Shown piece by piece: positions 54,241-64,000 of a stretch of 64,000 nucleotides of DNA. Location: contig JAPDOI010000010.1 of NCBI GenBank assembly GCA_029168955.1, positions 3,867,001 to 3,931,000 of the forward strand. The letters are read 5' to 3'. Within the stretch, counting starts at the first letter, position 1, and every line of letters starts with the position of its first letter. The notes beneath the pieces are model-generated. The model saw only the letters and a program-made list of their open reading frames with translations, made no database searches and was not told where the DNA came from. The position numbers and the translations under genes are program-made. This DNA is from Aplectana chamaeleonis (taxonomy: Eukaryota > Nematoda > Chromadorea > Rhabditida > Cosmocercidae).

Positions 54241-54607
54241 GGAGCTCGCCACCCGCTAACCAAAAGTCCGGCGGCGCGCAGCACCTCGCGCGGTCCGCGA
54301 GCGGAATGGTAGTGGGTGGCGAGCAGGGATGAGCGGAATAAAAATTCAAAATTTCGGAAATCGGTTTTCGGGTTTTGGAAGAGAATTTTTTTCTCGGTTT
54401 TCGGAAATCGGGTGCGAAACGCCCAAAAATGGGCGAAAATTCGGTTTTCGGACGGAAACGGAAATTTCCAAAAAATCTCAGACTTCCCTAGAGTCTCATT
54501 TTCAGAAGCACATTTGGTTCCAGGGAATCATTTTTAAAGAGTTTCTGTCTTAATGAATCACCAACTGTGCAACTTCAGTAGAACATCTGGATACATATAC
54601 TCTGGCA
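54241..54607. repeat. GAGCTCGCCACCCGC hairpin and TTCGG-rich stretch
   Basis: GAGCTCGCCACCCGCTA at 54242 is mirrored by GTGGGTGGCGAGC at 54311. The same word occurs inverted at 59116-59133. 54340-54470 is low-complexity TTTCGGAAATCGG sequence. Confidence 0.5.
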
Positions 54608-55226
54608 AACTGGGGCGTCGACAACAGGTTGATCCGCCCACCAAGAGTCACCGCTGGCCAACGCGCCGATATTCGGTGGGTCCGTGGCCGCGAGTTATGC
54701 TCTGATCGATGTTGAGCTGTTGCACAGCTAACGCTCTAGATACGAGGGAAAAATACGACGCATTTTTCAGGCATGCTGTGAATGATGATAGCGCAGCCGG
54801 TTTAATTACCCAAGTTTGCGGTACTTTGGCCCCGCCCAGCATCCGGAGCTCCTGCCTATCCTGTGGTGACCCCAGTGGAGGCTGGGCGACCAGCCGCGAC
54901 GCGTGTCGGTTTGCCGACCGCGACGCGTGTCGGAGTGCCGACCGCGACGCGTGTCGGAATGCCGACCGCGACGCGTGCCGGTGTGCCGACCGCGACGCGT
55001 GTTGGTGTAAAGTAGTACCTAAGCTAGATGAAACAGTCCTGTAGGATGTGAACTGCTGCTAAATAGGCCGCTAAACGCGACACATCGAGTTGTCAACAGC
55101 CCGACAACAGGCGGACGTCGCTGGGCAACGGGCAGGTCTCAGGCTGACAATACGCGCGATTTGACTTGTTAACAGGGAGCGGTTTATGAGATAACAACTT
55201 ATCAACCTGTTGTCGACGCCCCAGTT
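54608..55226. mobile_element. MITE (619 bp) with perfect 26-bp inverted ends
   Basis: AACTGGGGCGTCGACAACAG plus GTTGAT (54608-54633) is exactly mirrored at 55201-55226. The interior holds a 24-bp minisatellite at 54892-55003 and no transposase. The flanks do not show a clear duplication. Confidence 0.78.
54892..55003 (+). repeat. 24-bp minisatellite, about 5 copies
   Basis: The unit GCCGACCGCGACGCGTGTCG plus 4 variable bases. It reads as an 8-residue DRDACRxA repeat in an ORF at 54709-55044, which is not convincing as a gene. Confidence 0.85.
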
Positions 55227-55415
55227 CAGAAATCGATCCCGAAAAATGCACGGATTTATGTACTATACTTTATATATTATCTACTGGAGAAAGGAAACGT
55301 TCAAGAACTGTCAGAACCAACGTATGGGACTGGCAGTAGAGAAGTTTCAATAGTTTAGCTCTCTGGCAAAAGTAAAGGTTTGGTGATGCCATATTTACGA
55401 GAAAGTAGAGGTTAA

Positions 55416-55937
55416 AGGCAGTGGTCACGATGAAAAATGTTCTTGAAAAAACTACAAAAATCAGCTTAGATATAAAACAGCTCAAAAACTATGAAGGTAG
55501 CGCGGTGAAAAACGAGCTAGAATTAGAGTTATTAAGACCCTAAATTTCAAGTTCGTGCACACGTGCACAGAGAGATCACAGTCTCATGCCTAGCAGTCCA
55601 AAATCATCGACACCCAGAGGAAGAAATAATAAAACAGTTGAGCAATGAAAGCAAGCACTTCAACCAATGTTTTAGACTAGATGTGCACATAAATCCGAAA
55701 GTTCATTGATTGAAATTCAAGTTCAAGCCCGGTGATGTTCTTGATTTTAGAGATCATCGATGCCGATGATGTGGGGTGGACTCGTCCACCATCAAAAGAC
55801 AAGAAAGTTCAGGCTTCGAATTTGGCCCAGAACAGCGTTTTTTTCGCGATTTTTTCTTATAGGTTCTACTACTCTATACACAGAGGAGGGTTTAGAGAGG
55901 AAAAGAAGGCGAGCATATTTGAGCTCGACCACTGCCT
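55416..55937. mobile_element. TTAA-flanked MITE (522 bp), AGGCAGTGGTC ends
   Basis: TTAA at 55412-55415 and 55938-55941 flanks AGGCAGTGGTCACG and CGACCACTGCCT. It is a close full-length relative of 32838-33372. Confidence 0.85.
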
Positions 55938-56109
55938 TTAAAGGAGTCAAAAAATGTCCTGCAACACTTATAAAAAAATATTTGGCTCACAATAACCTAA
56001 CGTAAACAAGAAACTGGGTAATGTAGTGAGATGATTACAAATTCGTTTTAGTGGTCAAACATGGACCAATTATCGATAAGTAAATACAGACGAGGGACCG
56101 GATTCTACA

Positions 56110-57540
56110 GGCTTCTCCATTGGACTTATCAAAGCAAAATCAAGCACGACATGAATTGGAGCGCTGCGGTTTCCCAGCTTCACTAGTGTTGACTGCCGGA
56201 CAATAACCTGGAAAATGTTTTACTACATACAGTCAACCCGGTAAGTTTTGCAAAAACGGGGAGCATTTCCAAACTTTGCAAAAAAACGTCCGATGCATGT
56301 AACTTTTTGAACGAAGACGTTTCAGAAAACGCTATCATATTCACAGCTCAAAATTCTACCCAATGAATTGCTTTGTGAACCGAAGTTCCCTGCAATCGCT
56401 TTGTTGTTGAGTAAAATTGCTTTCGCGGTCGTTTCTCAAAAACGTCGCGTGCGACAAAATGCTGCGTAACGTCGGCGTGGATCCGGAAGAGACTTCGCGT
56501 TCACTGTTGAAGGTTGGCGCAAACTCGGTGCCATATGCGATAACATAGGTGGACCGAATTTGCGCCAACCTTCAACAGTGAACGCGAAGTCTCTTCCGAA
56601 TCCACGCCGACGTTAACTTTGCGTAGTAATTGTACAAGTAGTAAGAGAACAATCTCAATGTTTTCTCCGTAAATAAGATGAAGGTGGAGCAATCTCAAGA
56701 TCTATGCAGGTTGAATTTTCGAACTCCTTCATTTATCGGTCTGGGGCTTTCGCTACAGAAGTCAGATTTTTCAGGAAGCTTCTGAGCGTGTTTAATGAAG
56801 AATTTTGAAAACTAAACCTGCACAAATCTCGAGATTACCCCCCCTTTTTATATAACTCACAAAGAATACATAGAGATTGCTCTTCTATTATTTGTAAAAT
56901 TACTACTCAAAGTTTCGCCGCGCGCGACGCTTTTGAGAAACGATTGCAAAAATAAATTTCACTCGAACACATAATGATTTTAGGGAACTTAGGCCCACAA
57001 TGCACATCATTATGTAGGAATTTGAGCTGTAAATATGAGTGCGTTTTCAGAATCTAAAAACGTCTTCATTCAAAAAAGTTATAAGCATCGGAATTTTTAG
57101 CCTTTTTTTCCAAGTTTCGCTAATGCTCCCCGTTTTTACAAAACTTAGCGCGGGTTTTGTTGTTTCATAACTCCTTTGATTTTGTTTTATTAAGTGCAAC
57201 GGAGAAGCTTGTAAAATCCTAACTTTCGTCTTTCACTTTCGACAAATTATCTATGATTGACCACATTCGTATTTTTATTCATTTCACTACATTTCCCAGT
57301 TGGCTTGTTACTTCAGGTTATCGTGCGCCAAAACATTTTGTAAAATATTTCAAGACATTTTTTCACTTCTTTGACCTCTAATTTTTCGCAGTAATGCCAA
57401 TCACTAATCTCCCCAGAGGGTCAAAGCTCTAGAAACCTTCGGTATTTTTCTCAAAGAATCCCTTCCTGTCTTGACTTTCGCTGAGAGATTCAAATTTGAA
57501 AGAGGCGAAACCTCTGACAGCTTAAGCATTCGGTGAGTCT
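56110..57540. repeat. Large foldback (W family relative) with a nested hairpin
   Basis: The outer words TCTCCATTGGACTTATCAAA and AACGGAGAAGCTTG are inverse. Inside, AAAACGGGGAGCATTTCC and AAGACGTTTCAGAAAACGC are mirrored by GCGTTTTCAGAATCTAAAAA and AATGCTCCCCGTTTT. Sequence from 57180 to 57540 matches 46870-47230. The 139-bp hairpin at 56472 lies in it. Confidence 0.65.
56472..56610. repeat. 139-bp palindromic hairpin, copy 2
   Basis: TCGGCGTGGATCCGGAAGAG and its inverse bound arms with TGTTGAAGGTTGGCGCAAAC. It has the same length and nearly the same sequence as 26361-26499. Confidence 0.85.
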
Positions 57541-59216
57541 TCCAGCGTAACACTGTCTCAAAAAAGGCACAATCCTGGGCGAAATCCTATCAGTAACGGT
57601 GCTGGTTTTCATTAGTTTCCATTTTTACGAACGAGGGAGCGTCGGGTGGCTCATAATAACATGCTTATATGTTTTTGAATGTCTTCGACCTTAATTTTTA
57701 AGTGCCGCTCAATTGGGGCTATCAACTCCAAATTGGAATAGAAGATACATATGTAGCTGCACCCATTCCCAGCCCACTGTTGGAAATTAGCTTCCTGGCT
57801 CACCGAGAAGTGTTCTCACAAGATCGTGAACGCCATTTGAGAATAAAAGAAAATTAACACCAAAATCGAGCGGTTCTCGCTTTTCGATTCTCAGGAAACC
57901 ATTCCAGACCACTTCTTGGTGGTAATACCAACTTTTGCGCTCTCATCAATACTCTGGAAAACAGCTTCTCCACAATTACTCCAAACGTTATTTCCCGTGT
58001 CGAAATTCGGACGATTTCCCTTATCGTGATGATTACAATTGCAGCACGTGATCGCGGTTTCCGCTAACCGGATTTCGCAGATAGCTTACTTTTCGGGCCT
58101 TTGAGACGACGAAACCGTCGAAACGTCGGCCAAGCGAATAAATATTCCACCCTACCAACCTGTGAGGCACAGAAGCAGAAACAAAACTGAAGAAATGCCC
58201 AGGTTTCATGAAGGCCAAACTTGGGGTTTACTTTTTACTTATTCAATAATGTAATGTAAAAACTTCTTTCGATTAAGACTTCGTGGGGAATTTTCAAAAC
58301 TGTCCAGTTGGCCTTAGAGATAAAATACCAACGTCCGGGAATAATTATTATAACGGAAAAGATCTTTTTATTGAACGTACTTATTCCTCGTATCGGTAAA
58401 GGTGGAACTGATGACGAAAATGCTAGAAGGAATTTATAAAAAACTAGAAGAATTTTCGAAACAGTCCTAACTTTTTGGGAGATCATCCGATCTCCCTGTG
58501 TTAGTCTCGTAATTGTCAAAATCTTCAGGTGAACGCTAGAGCGCTCCGATTGTAACGCTTTATCGTTATCGATGAACATTGCTTTTCGCATCCATTCACA
58601 GCTTATTTCCGGAATCGCAGGGTTGCGCAAGTGCGAGTTGTGGCCAAATCTGGTACACGCTTAGCGCGCAAAACAATTTTGATACATGGAACGTAGAAAG
58701 AAATCACTAAACTAGTAAAGCATCAAAAAAAAATTCGCAATATGACGCCCAGATCAGCTGTAATTTGGTAGTTTCAACCGGTCTTCAGGACCTGATAATA
58801 ATCATCATCAGAATAATACTCTTGCACGACGAGGTAGGAAAAGAAAAAAATAGAAGATTTAATGTAATGTCCAAATATTCAAATAAGTTAAGAAAAATCA
58901 TCGGGGAAATTTTCAATGATGACGAAGTCGCCATATTTTGTTCCGCATTTTCCGCGTTCCGCAGCACTTTCTGCGGGTTTCGGAAAGCGAAACGCGGAAT
59001 TTTCCGCTCATCCCTGGTGGCGAGCACTGGCATGCCGGGGCTCGCCTCCCGCTCACCACATTACAGCGGCGCGGTCGCAACACGACGGCGGCGCGCTCGC
59101 CGACGGAAAGATAGCGGGTGGCGAGCTCTTGAATGTGGTTTCCGCTTGAAATTCATGGCATGCTTGAACTTTCGTTTTGATTGTCAGTTGTTTTCGCATG
59201 CAGGGGAGAGTCTAAG
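57541..59216. other. No gene seen
   Basis: Mixed AT-rich sequence. 59017-59133 has the GGTGGCGAGC/GAGCTCGCCACC word pair related to 54241-54327. The ORF at 58765-59229 has no motif and crosses this repeat. Confidence 0.4.
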
Positions 59217-59373
59217 GTATAGCACATGACCATGCCCGTTTTTCCGTGCCGCCGCACAATTTAAGCACCAATTTAGGGCTTTTTCCATTCCGTTTTCCCA
59301 TTCCAAAATCAGGAGAGTCATTTCGGCATGAAAAAATGGACGTGGCCATGTGCGATATCATAGTGCCCCTCTG
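59217..59373. repeat. Relative of the GGGGGCAC MITE
   Basis: CATGCCCGTTTTTCCGTGCC and the inverse-oriented GGCATGAAAAAATGGACGTG, GTGCCCCTC resemble 12640-12801. The left border is unclear. Confidence 0.45.
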
Positions 59374-60357
59374 CAGCGATGGTACCGTTTATTCTCTCTC
59401 AGTAACAGTACATATTTAAAAAACTCGGAGGGTACAGGACTGTCAAGAATAATTTATTACAGTCAGTTTCAAATAAATTAACACAAATAGACGCAATTCT
59501 TCTTCATCACAATTTTCTAAATCTCAATGTAAGCTTTGGTGTTCTAACCAATCAAATATTCGAATTCTTTGGCCAACTATGAAACGGCCGGATTTTTTTC
59601 TGAAAATATCTTTGTGAGGAGTTGCAGAGAAAGAAAACGGAACAAAGAAGCTCTTTTCTTGAAATAAGAAGTTCATTCGGGATATCCGGTAATTCCCAAA
59701 TTCGAATATTCCAACCTTTTGGAAAGTTCATTTATTGAGCTGTTCGAAAAATCAGTTGGCTTTTTCGGAAACATTTGAGCATCTCATTTTTAGAAGGTCC
59801 TCCAGTGGTAACATTTGATTATGAATATATTTGGCCTCGAGGATATCAATAAAATACTTGAACCTTTTCATGACGATGCGTTTCTAGGGGCTTAAACGTG
59901 GGCTTAACCCCGCATCCTCTTCTTTCGTCACGGCGTTGGCTAGATCCTGCACTCCATTCTCCTCTTTCGTGACAGCGCGGGGCCTGAACCTGGAGAAATG
60001 GATGAGAAATGGTAAGATGTAGGGGGAAATCGAGGATAATGTTGCGAATTATTTTAAAGGACGATAACAACTCAGCGAGAGACTCACTAACGAACAGCTC
60101 GCGATCCGCTATCGCTCCAGCCGCGAAGCGGCTGGAGAGGTTTGGTTTTGCCTGGCACTTGTGATCACTTAGATTTTGGTAAAGTAGTTAATAAAACCTG
60201 TAAAACAAATTTTCTAGAGATTTCCTTCTGGATATAAGTGAGAGAGTATAGAAGACACCCGCTGACAAAATTTGAGCCAAATCGATTGAAAATTAACAAA
60301 GTTAGATCGGCGGAAGCTTAGCTAAAATTCGCGTTTTTTCTTGTAACGCGTCCCTCG
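59374..60357. other. No gene seen; shared word with 23400
   Basis: GGTTTGGTTTTGCCTGGCAC then TTGTGATCACTTAG near 60138 matches 23419-23452, indicating a dispersed repeat. Otherwise nothing is recognised. Confidence 0.4.
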
Positions 60358-60359
60358 TG

Positions 60360-60437
60360 TCCTGTTCCTCGTCCCTCGTTCCTCGTCCCTCGTTCCTCGT
60401 CCCTCGTTCCTCGTCCCTCGTTCCTCGTTCCTGCCAC
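60360..60437 (+). repeat. 14-bp minisatellite CGTTCCTCGTCCCT
   Basis: About five tandem copies of TCCCTCGTTCCTCG lie immediately before the large satellite. Confidence 0.88.
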
Positions 60438-60451
60438 TAGCCACTGCCAGT

Positions 60452-63400
60452 GGTCGCAGGCTATCAGTACATAGGGCATCTGATGACGTCATCAGGATGT
60501 CATGTAAAGTACATAGGGCATCTGATGACGTCATCAGGGTGTCATGTAAAGTACATAGGGCATCTGATGACGTCATCGAAAGGTAATCATGTAAAGTACA
60601 TAGGGCATCTGATGACGTCATCAGGGTGTCATGTAAAGTACATAGGGCATCTGATGACGTCATCAGGGTGTCATGTAAAGTACATAGGGCATCTGATGAC
60701 GTCATCAGGGTGTCATGTAAAGTACATATGGCATCTGATGACGTCATCAGGGTGTCATGTAAAGTACATAAGGCATCTGATGACGTCATCAGGGTGTCAT
60801 GTAAAGTACATAGGGCATCTGATGACGTCATCAGGATGTCATGTAAAGTACATAGGGCATCTGATGACGTCATCAGGGTGTCATGTAAAGTACATAGGGC
60901 ATCTGATGACGTCATCAGGGTGTCATGTAAAGTACATAGGGCATCTGATGACGTCATCAGGGTGTCATGTAAAGTACATAGGGCATCTGATGACGTCATC
61001 AGGGTGTCATGTAAAGTACATAGGGCATCTGATGACGTCATCAGGATGTCATGTAAAGTACATAAGGCATCTGATGACGTCATCAGGGTGTCATGTAAAG
61101 TACATAAGGCATCTGATGACGTCATCAGGGTGTCATGTAAAGTACATAGGGCATCTGATGACGTCATCAGGGTGTCATGTAAAGTACATAGGGCATCTGA
61201 TGACGTCATCAGGGTGTCATGTAAAGTACATAGGGCATCTGATGACGTCATCAGGGTGTCATGTAAAGTACATAGGGCATCTGATGACGTCATCAGGGTG
61301 TCATGTAAAGTACATAGGGCATCTGATGACGTCATCAGGGTGTCATGTAAAGTACATAGGGCATCTGATGACGTCATCAGGGTGTCATGTAAAGTACATA
61401 GGGCATCTGATGACGTCATCAGGGTGTCATGTAAAGTACATAGGGCATCTGATGACGTCATCAGGGTGTCATGTAAAGTACATAGGGCATCTGATGACGT
61501 CATCAGGGTGTCATGTAAAGTACATAGGGCATCTGATGACGTCATCAGGATGTCATGTAAAGTACATAGGGCATCTGATGACGTCATCAGGGTGTCATGT
61601 AAAGTACATAGGGCATCTGATGACGTCATCAGGGTGTCATGTAAAGTACATAGGGCATCTGATGACGTCATCAGGGTGTCATGTAAAGTACATAGGGCAC
61701 CTGATGACGTCATCAGGGTGTCATGTAAAGTACATAGGGCATCTGATGACGTCATCAGGGTGTCATGTAAAGTACATAAGGCATCTGATGACGTCATCAG
61801 GGTGTCATGTAAAGTACATAGGGCATCTGATGACGTCATCAGGGTGTCATGTAAAGTACATAAGGCATCTGATGACGTCATCAGGGTGTCATGTAAAGTA
61901 CATAGGGCATCTGATGACGTCATCAGGGTGTCATGTAAAGTACATAGGGCATCTGATGACGTCATCAGGGTGTCATGTAAAGTACATAGGGCATCTGATG
62001 ACGTCATCAGGGTGTCATGTAAAGTACATAAGGCATCTGATGACGTCATCAGGGTGTCATGTAAAGTACATAGGGCATCTGATGACGTCATCAGGGTGTC
62101 ATGTAAAGTACATAGGGCATCTGATGACGTCATCAGGATGTCATGTAAAGTACATAGGGCATCTGATGACGTCATCAGGGTGTCATGTAAAGTACATAGG
62201 GCATCTGATGACGTCATCAGGGTGTCATGTAAAGTACATAGGGCATCTGATGACGTCATCAGGGTGTCATGTAAAGTACATAGGGCATCTGATGACGTCA
62301 TCAGGGTGTCATGTAAAGTACATAGGGCATCTGATGACGTCATCAGGGTGTCATGTAAAGTACATAGGGCATCTGATGACGTCATCAGGGTGTCATGTAA
62401 AGTACATAGGGCATCTGATGACGTCATCAGGGTGTCATGTAAAGTACATAAGGCATCTGATGACGTCATCAGGGTGTCATGTAAAGTACATAGGGCATCT
62501 GATTACGTCATCAGGGTGTCATGTAAAGTACATAGGGCATCTGATGACGTCATCAGGGTGTCATGTAAAGTACATAGGGCATCTGATGACGTCATCAGGG
62601 TGTCATGTAAAGTACATAGGGCATCTGATGACGTCATCAGGGTGTCATGTAAAGTACATAGGGCATCTGATGACGTCATCAGGGTGTCATGTAAAGTACA
62701 TAGGGCATCTGATGACGTCATCAGGGTGTCATGTAAAGTACATAGGGCATCTGATGACGTCATCAGGATGTCATGTAAAGTACATAGGGCATCTGATGAC
62801 GTCATCAGGGTGTCATGTAAAGTACATAGGGCATCTGATGACGTCATCAGGGTGTCATGTAAAGTACATAGGGCATCTGATGACGTCATCAGGGTGTCAT
62901 GTAAAGTACATAGGGCATCTGATGACGTCATCAGGGTGTCATGTAAAGTACATAGGGCATCTGATGACGTCATCAGGGTGTCATGTAAAGTACATAAGGC
63001 ATCTGATGACGTCATCAGGGTGTCATGTAAAGTACATAGGGCATCTGATGACGTCATCAGGGTGTCATGTAAAGTACATAGGGCATCTGATGACGTCATC
63101 AGGGTGTCATGTAAAGTACATAGGGCATCTGATGACGTCATCAGGGTGTCATGTAAAGTACATAGGGCATCTGATGACGTCATCAGGATGTCATGTAAAG
63201 TACATAGGGCATCTGATGACGTCATCAGGGTGTCATGTAAAGTACATAGGGCATCTGATGACGTCATCAGGGTGTCATGTAAAGTACATAGGGCATCTGA
63301 TGACGTCATCAGGGTGTCATGTAAAGTACATAGGGCATCTAATGACGTCATCAGGGTGTCATGTAAAGTACATAGGGCATCTGATGACGTCATCAGGTGT

Positions 63401-63630
63401 CATGCAAAGTACATAGGGCATCTGATGACGTCATCAGGGTGTCATGTAAAGTACATAGGGCATCTGATGACGTCATCAGAATTTCACGTAAAGTACACAG
63501 GGCATCTGATGACGTCATCAGAACGTCGTGCCAAGTGCATAAAGCATCTGGTGACGTCATCAGGACGTCGTGCCAAGGTGGTGCCAAGTGCATAGGGCAT
63601 TTTCTGACATCATCAGGACGTCGTGGAAAG
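60452..63630 (+). repeat. 42-bp satellite array, about 75 copies, each with a CRE-type palindrome
   Basis: The unit is 42 bp: GGGCATCTGATGACGTCATC followed by AGGGTGTCATGTAAAGTACATA. Nearly all copies are identical or differ by one base (AAGGC for AGGGC, AGGATG for AGGGTG). Each has the perfect 14-bp palindrome TGATGACGTCATCA, whose core TGACGTCA is the CRE/ATF site, plus a small TGTAAAGTACA inverted pair. One unit near 60574 has a changed GAAAGGTAA segment. From about 63390 the copies have indels and many substitutions. Because 42 is a multiple of 3 and the unit lacks stops in several frames, long ORFs appear on both strands. Confidence 0.97.
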
Positions 63631-64000
63631 TGAGTAGCGCTTCATTTTTAGCGTGCGCAACAAGTTTGTTGCTTACTGATTATTATAGCAATCCATGCTA
63701 TTCGAAAATTATTGAAGATTTTTCAGGATATTACTTCGTAATATCAATAAAAAGTGAACAATTCTATCAAAAGGGTCTTCCAAGCAAAGAGGTTTGGTTG
63801 GCGTCAGAAACGTTCCAACAAAGGGAACAATAGGTAAGTTGAATGAGGAGAGTCTACAAAAAGTGAACAATAGTTTCTGAGACTGATTTTCCTGCCCGAT
63901 ACTTCTTAACAGCAGAAACAAACCGTTGTGGTACTTCACAAGGAAGAGTTCAATGGTTTCCAAGAATGGACTTCTATTCGTTGACGAGATTATTTTAAAA
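63631..64000. other. No feature seen
   Basis: AT-rich right edge of the window with no recognised gene or repeat. Confidence 0.4.

Noticed and set aside
54709..55044. 111-codon ORF with an 8-residue repeat
   Set aside because: The repeat comes from the 24-bp minisatellite, and the ORF lies wholly inside a TIR element. No independent coding support.
60322..63595. Long ORFs of 715, 988 and 989 codons on both strands
   Set aside because: They are translations of the 42-bp satellite. The unit length is a multiple of three and lacks stops in several frames, so open frames on both strands are automatic.
60452..63630. CRISPR array
   Set aside because: The repeats are directly contiguous with no unique spacers, and the genome is eukaryotic. 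It is a satellite.
1..64000. tRNA, rRNA and spliced-leader RNA genes
   Set aside because: I looked for conserved promoter boxes and cloverleaf-compatible segments and found none that I could defend by eye. A covariance-model scan would be decisive.

Overview
This window is non-coding, transposon-dense eukaryotic DNA. It most likely comes from a nematode, and possibly a strongylid or hookworm-like species. The evidence is an RTE-clade non-LTR element, Ty3/Gypsy pol of the type seen in C. elegans K02A2.6, a mariner, abundant terminal-inverted-repeat elements, nematode-like splice motifs (CAG/TAG acceptors, GTAAGT donors), and no operon-like gene packing. The species call is inference. No conserved host gene could be established. 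The best candidate is a 75-codon secreted-protein-like ORF at 30608-30835. No tRNA, rRNA or CRISPR array was seen.

Layout. 1-2943: broken RTE retrotransposon (minus), running off the left edge. 3100-6543: a complete-length but frame-broken non-LTR retrotransposon (minus, called A here) flanked by a 13-bp target-site duplication, with a 2A-like motif, a PHD-type finger, endonuclease, reverse transcriptase and a C-terminal zinc knuckle. 6557-13964: small foldback and TIR elements, including a TTAA-flanked one and a Harbinger-like one with TAA duplications. 13965-18868: two Gypsy elements fused head to head, each keeping its pol 3' half and 3' LTR. 18869-24092: MITEs, a TA-flanked foldback, and C2H2/PHD-like zinc-finger fragments. 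24105-26322: a second copy of the A family (B) with a 5' inversion and 12-bp target duplications, a textbook twin-priming product. 26335-33776: hairpins, minisatellites and TTAA elements.

33777-41478: a 7.7-kb foldback with 2.3-kb arms, TA-flanked and starting CAGTACCGCG. One arm has gained a 542-bp TTAA element and one extra 697-bp tandem unit; after subtracting both, the arms differ by about 2 bp. 41479-44178: small foldbacks and TTCG-rich arrays. 44187-46292: a hAT-like non-autonomous element with an 8-bp duplication, paired with an inverted partial copy at 49598-52045. Between them lie further foldbacks and a frameshifted mariner (47981-49212). 52111-60330: more TIR elements with long stretches showing nothing recognisable. 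60452-63630: a tandem satellite of about 75 copies of a 42-bp unit, each carrying a perfect 14-bp palindrome with a CRE/ATF-type core (TGACGTCA).

The elements are nested, so their order of arrival can be read from filled and empty sites between paralogous arms. The most notable signals are the CRE-bearing satellite, the twin-primed retrotransposon that marks its own RNA 5' end, the 7.7-kb foldback, and the head-to-head Gypsy chimera.
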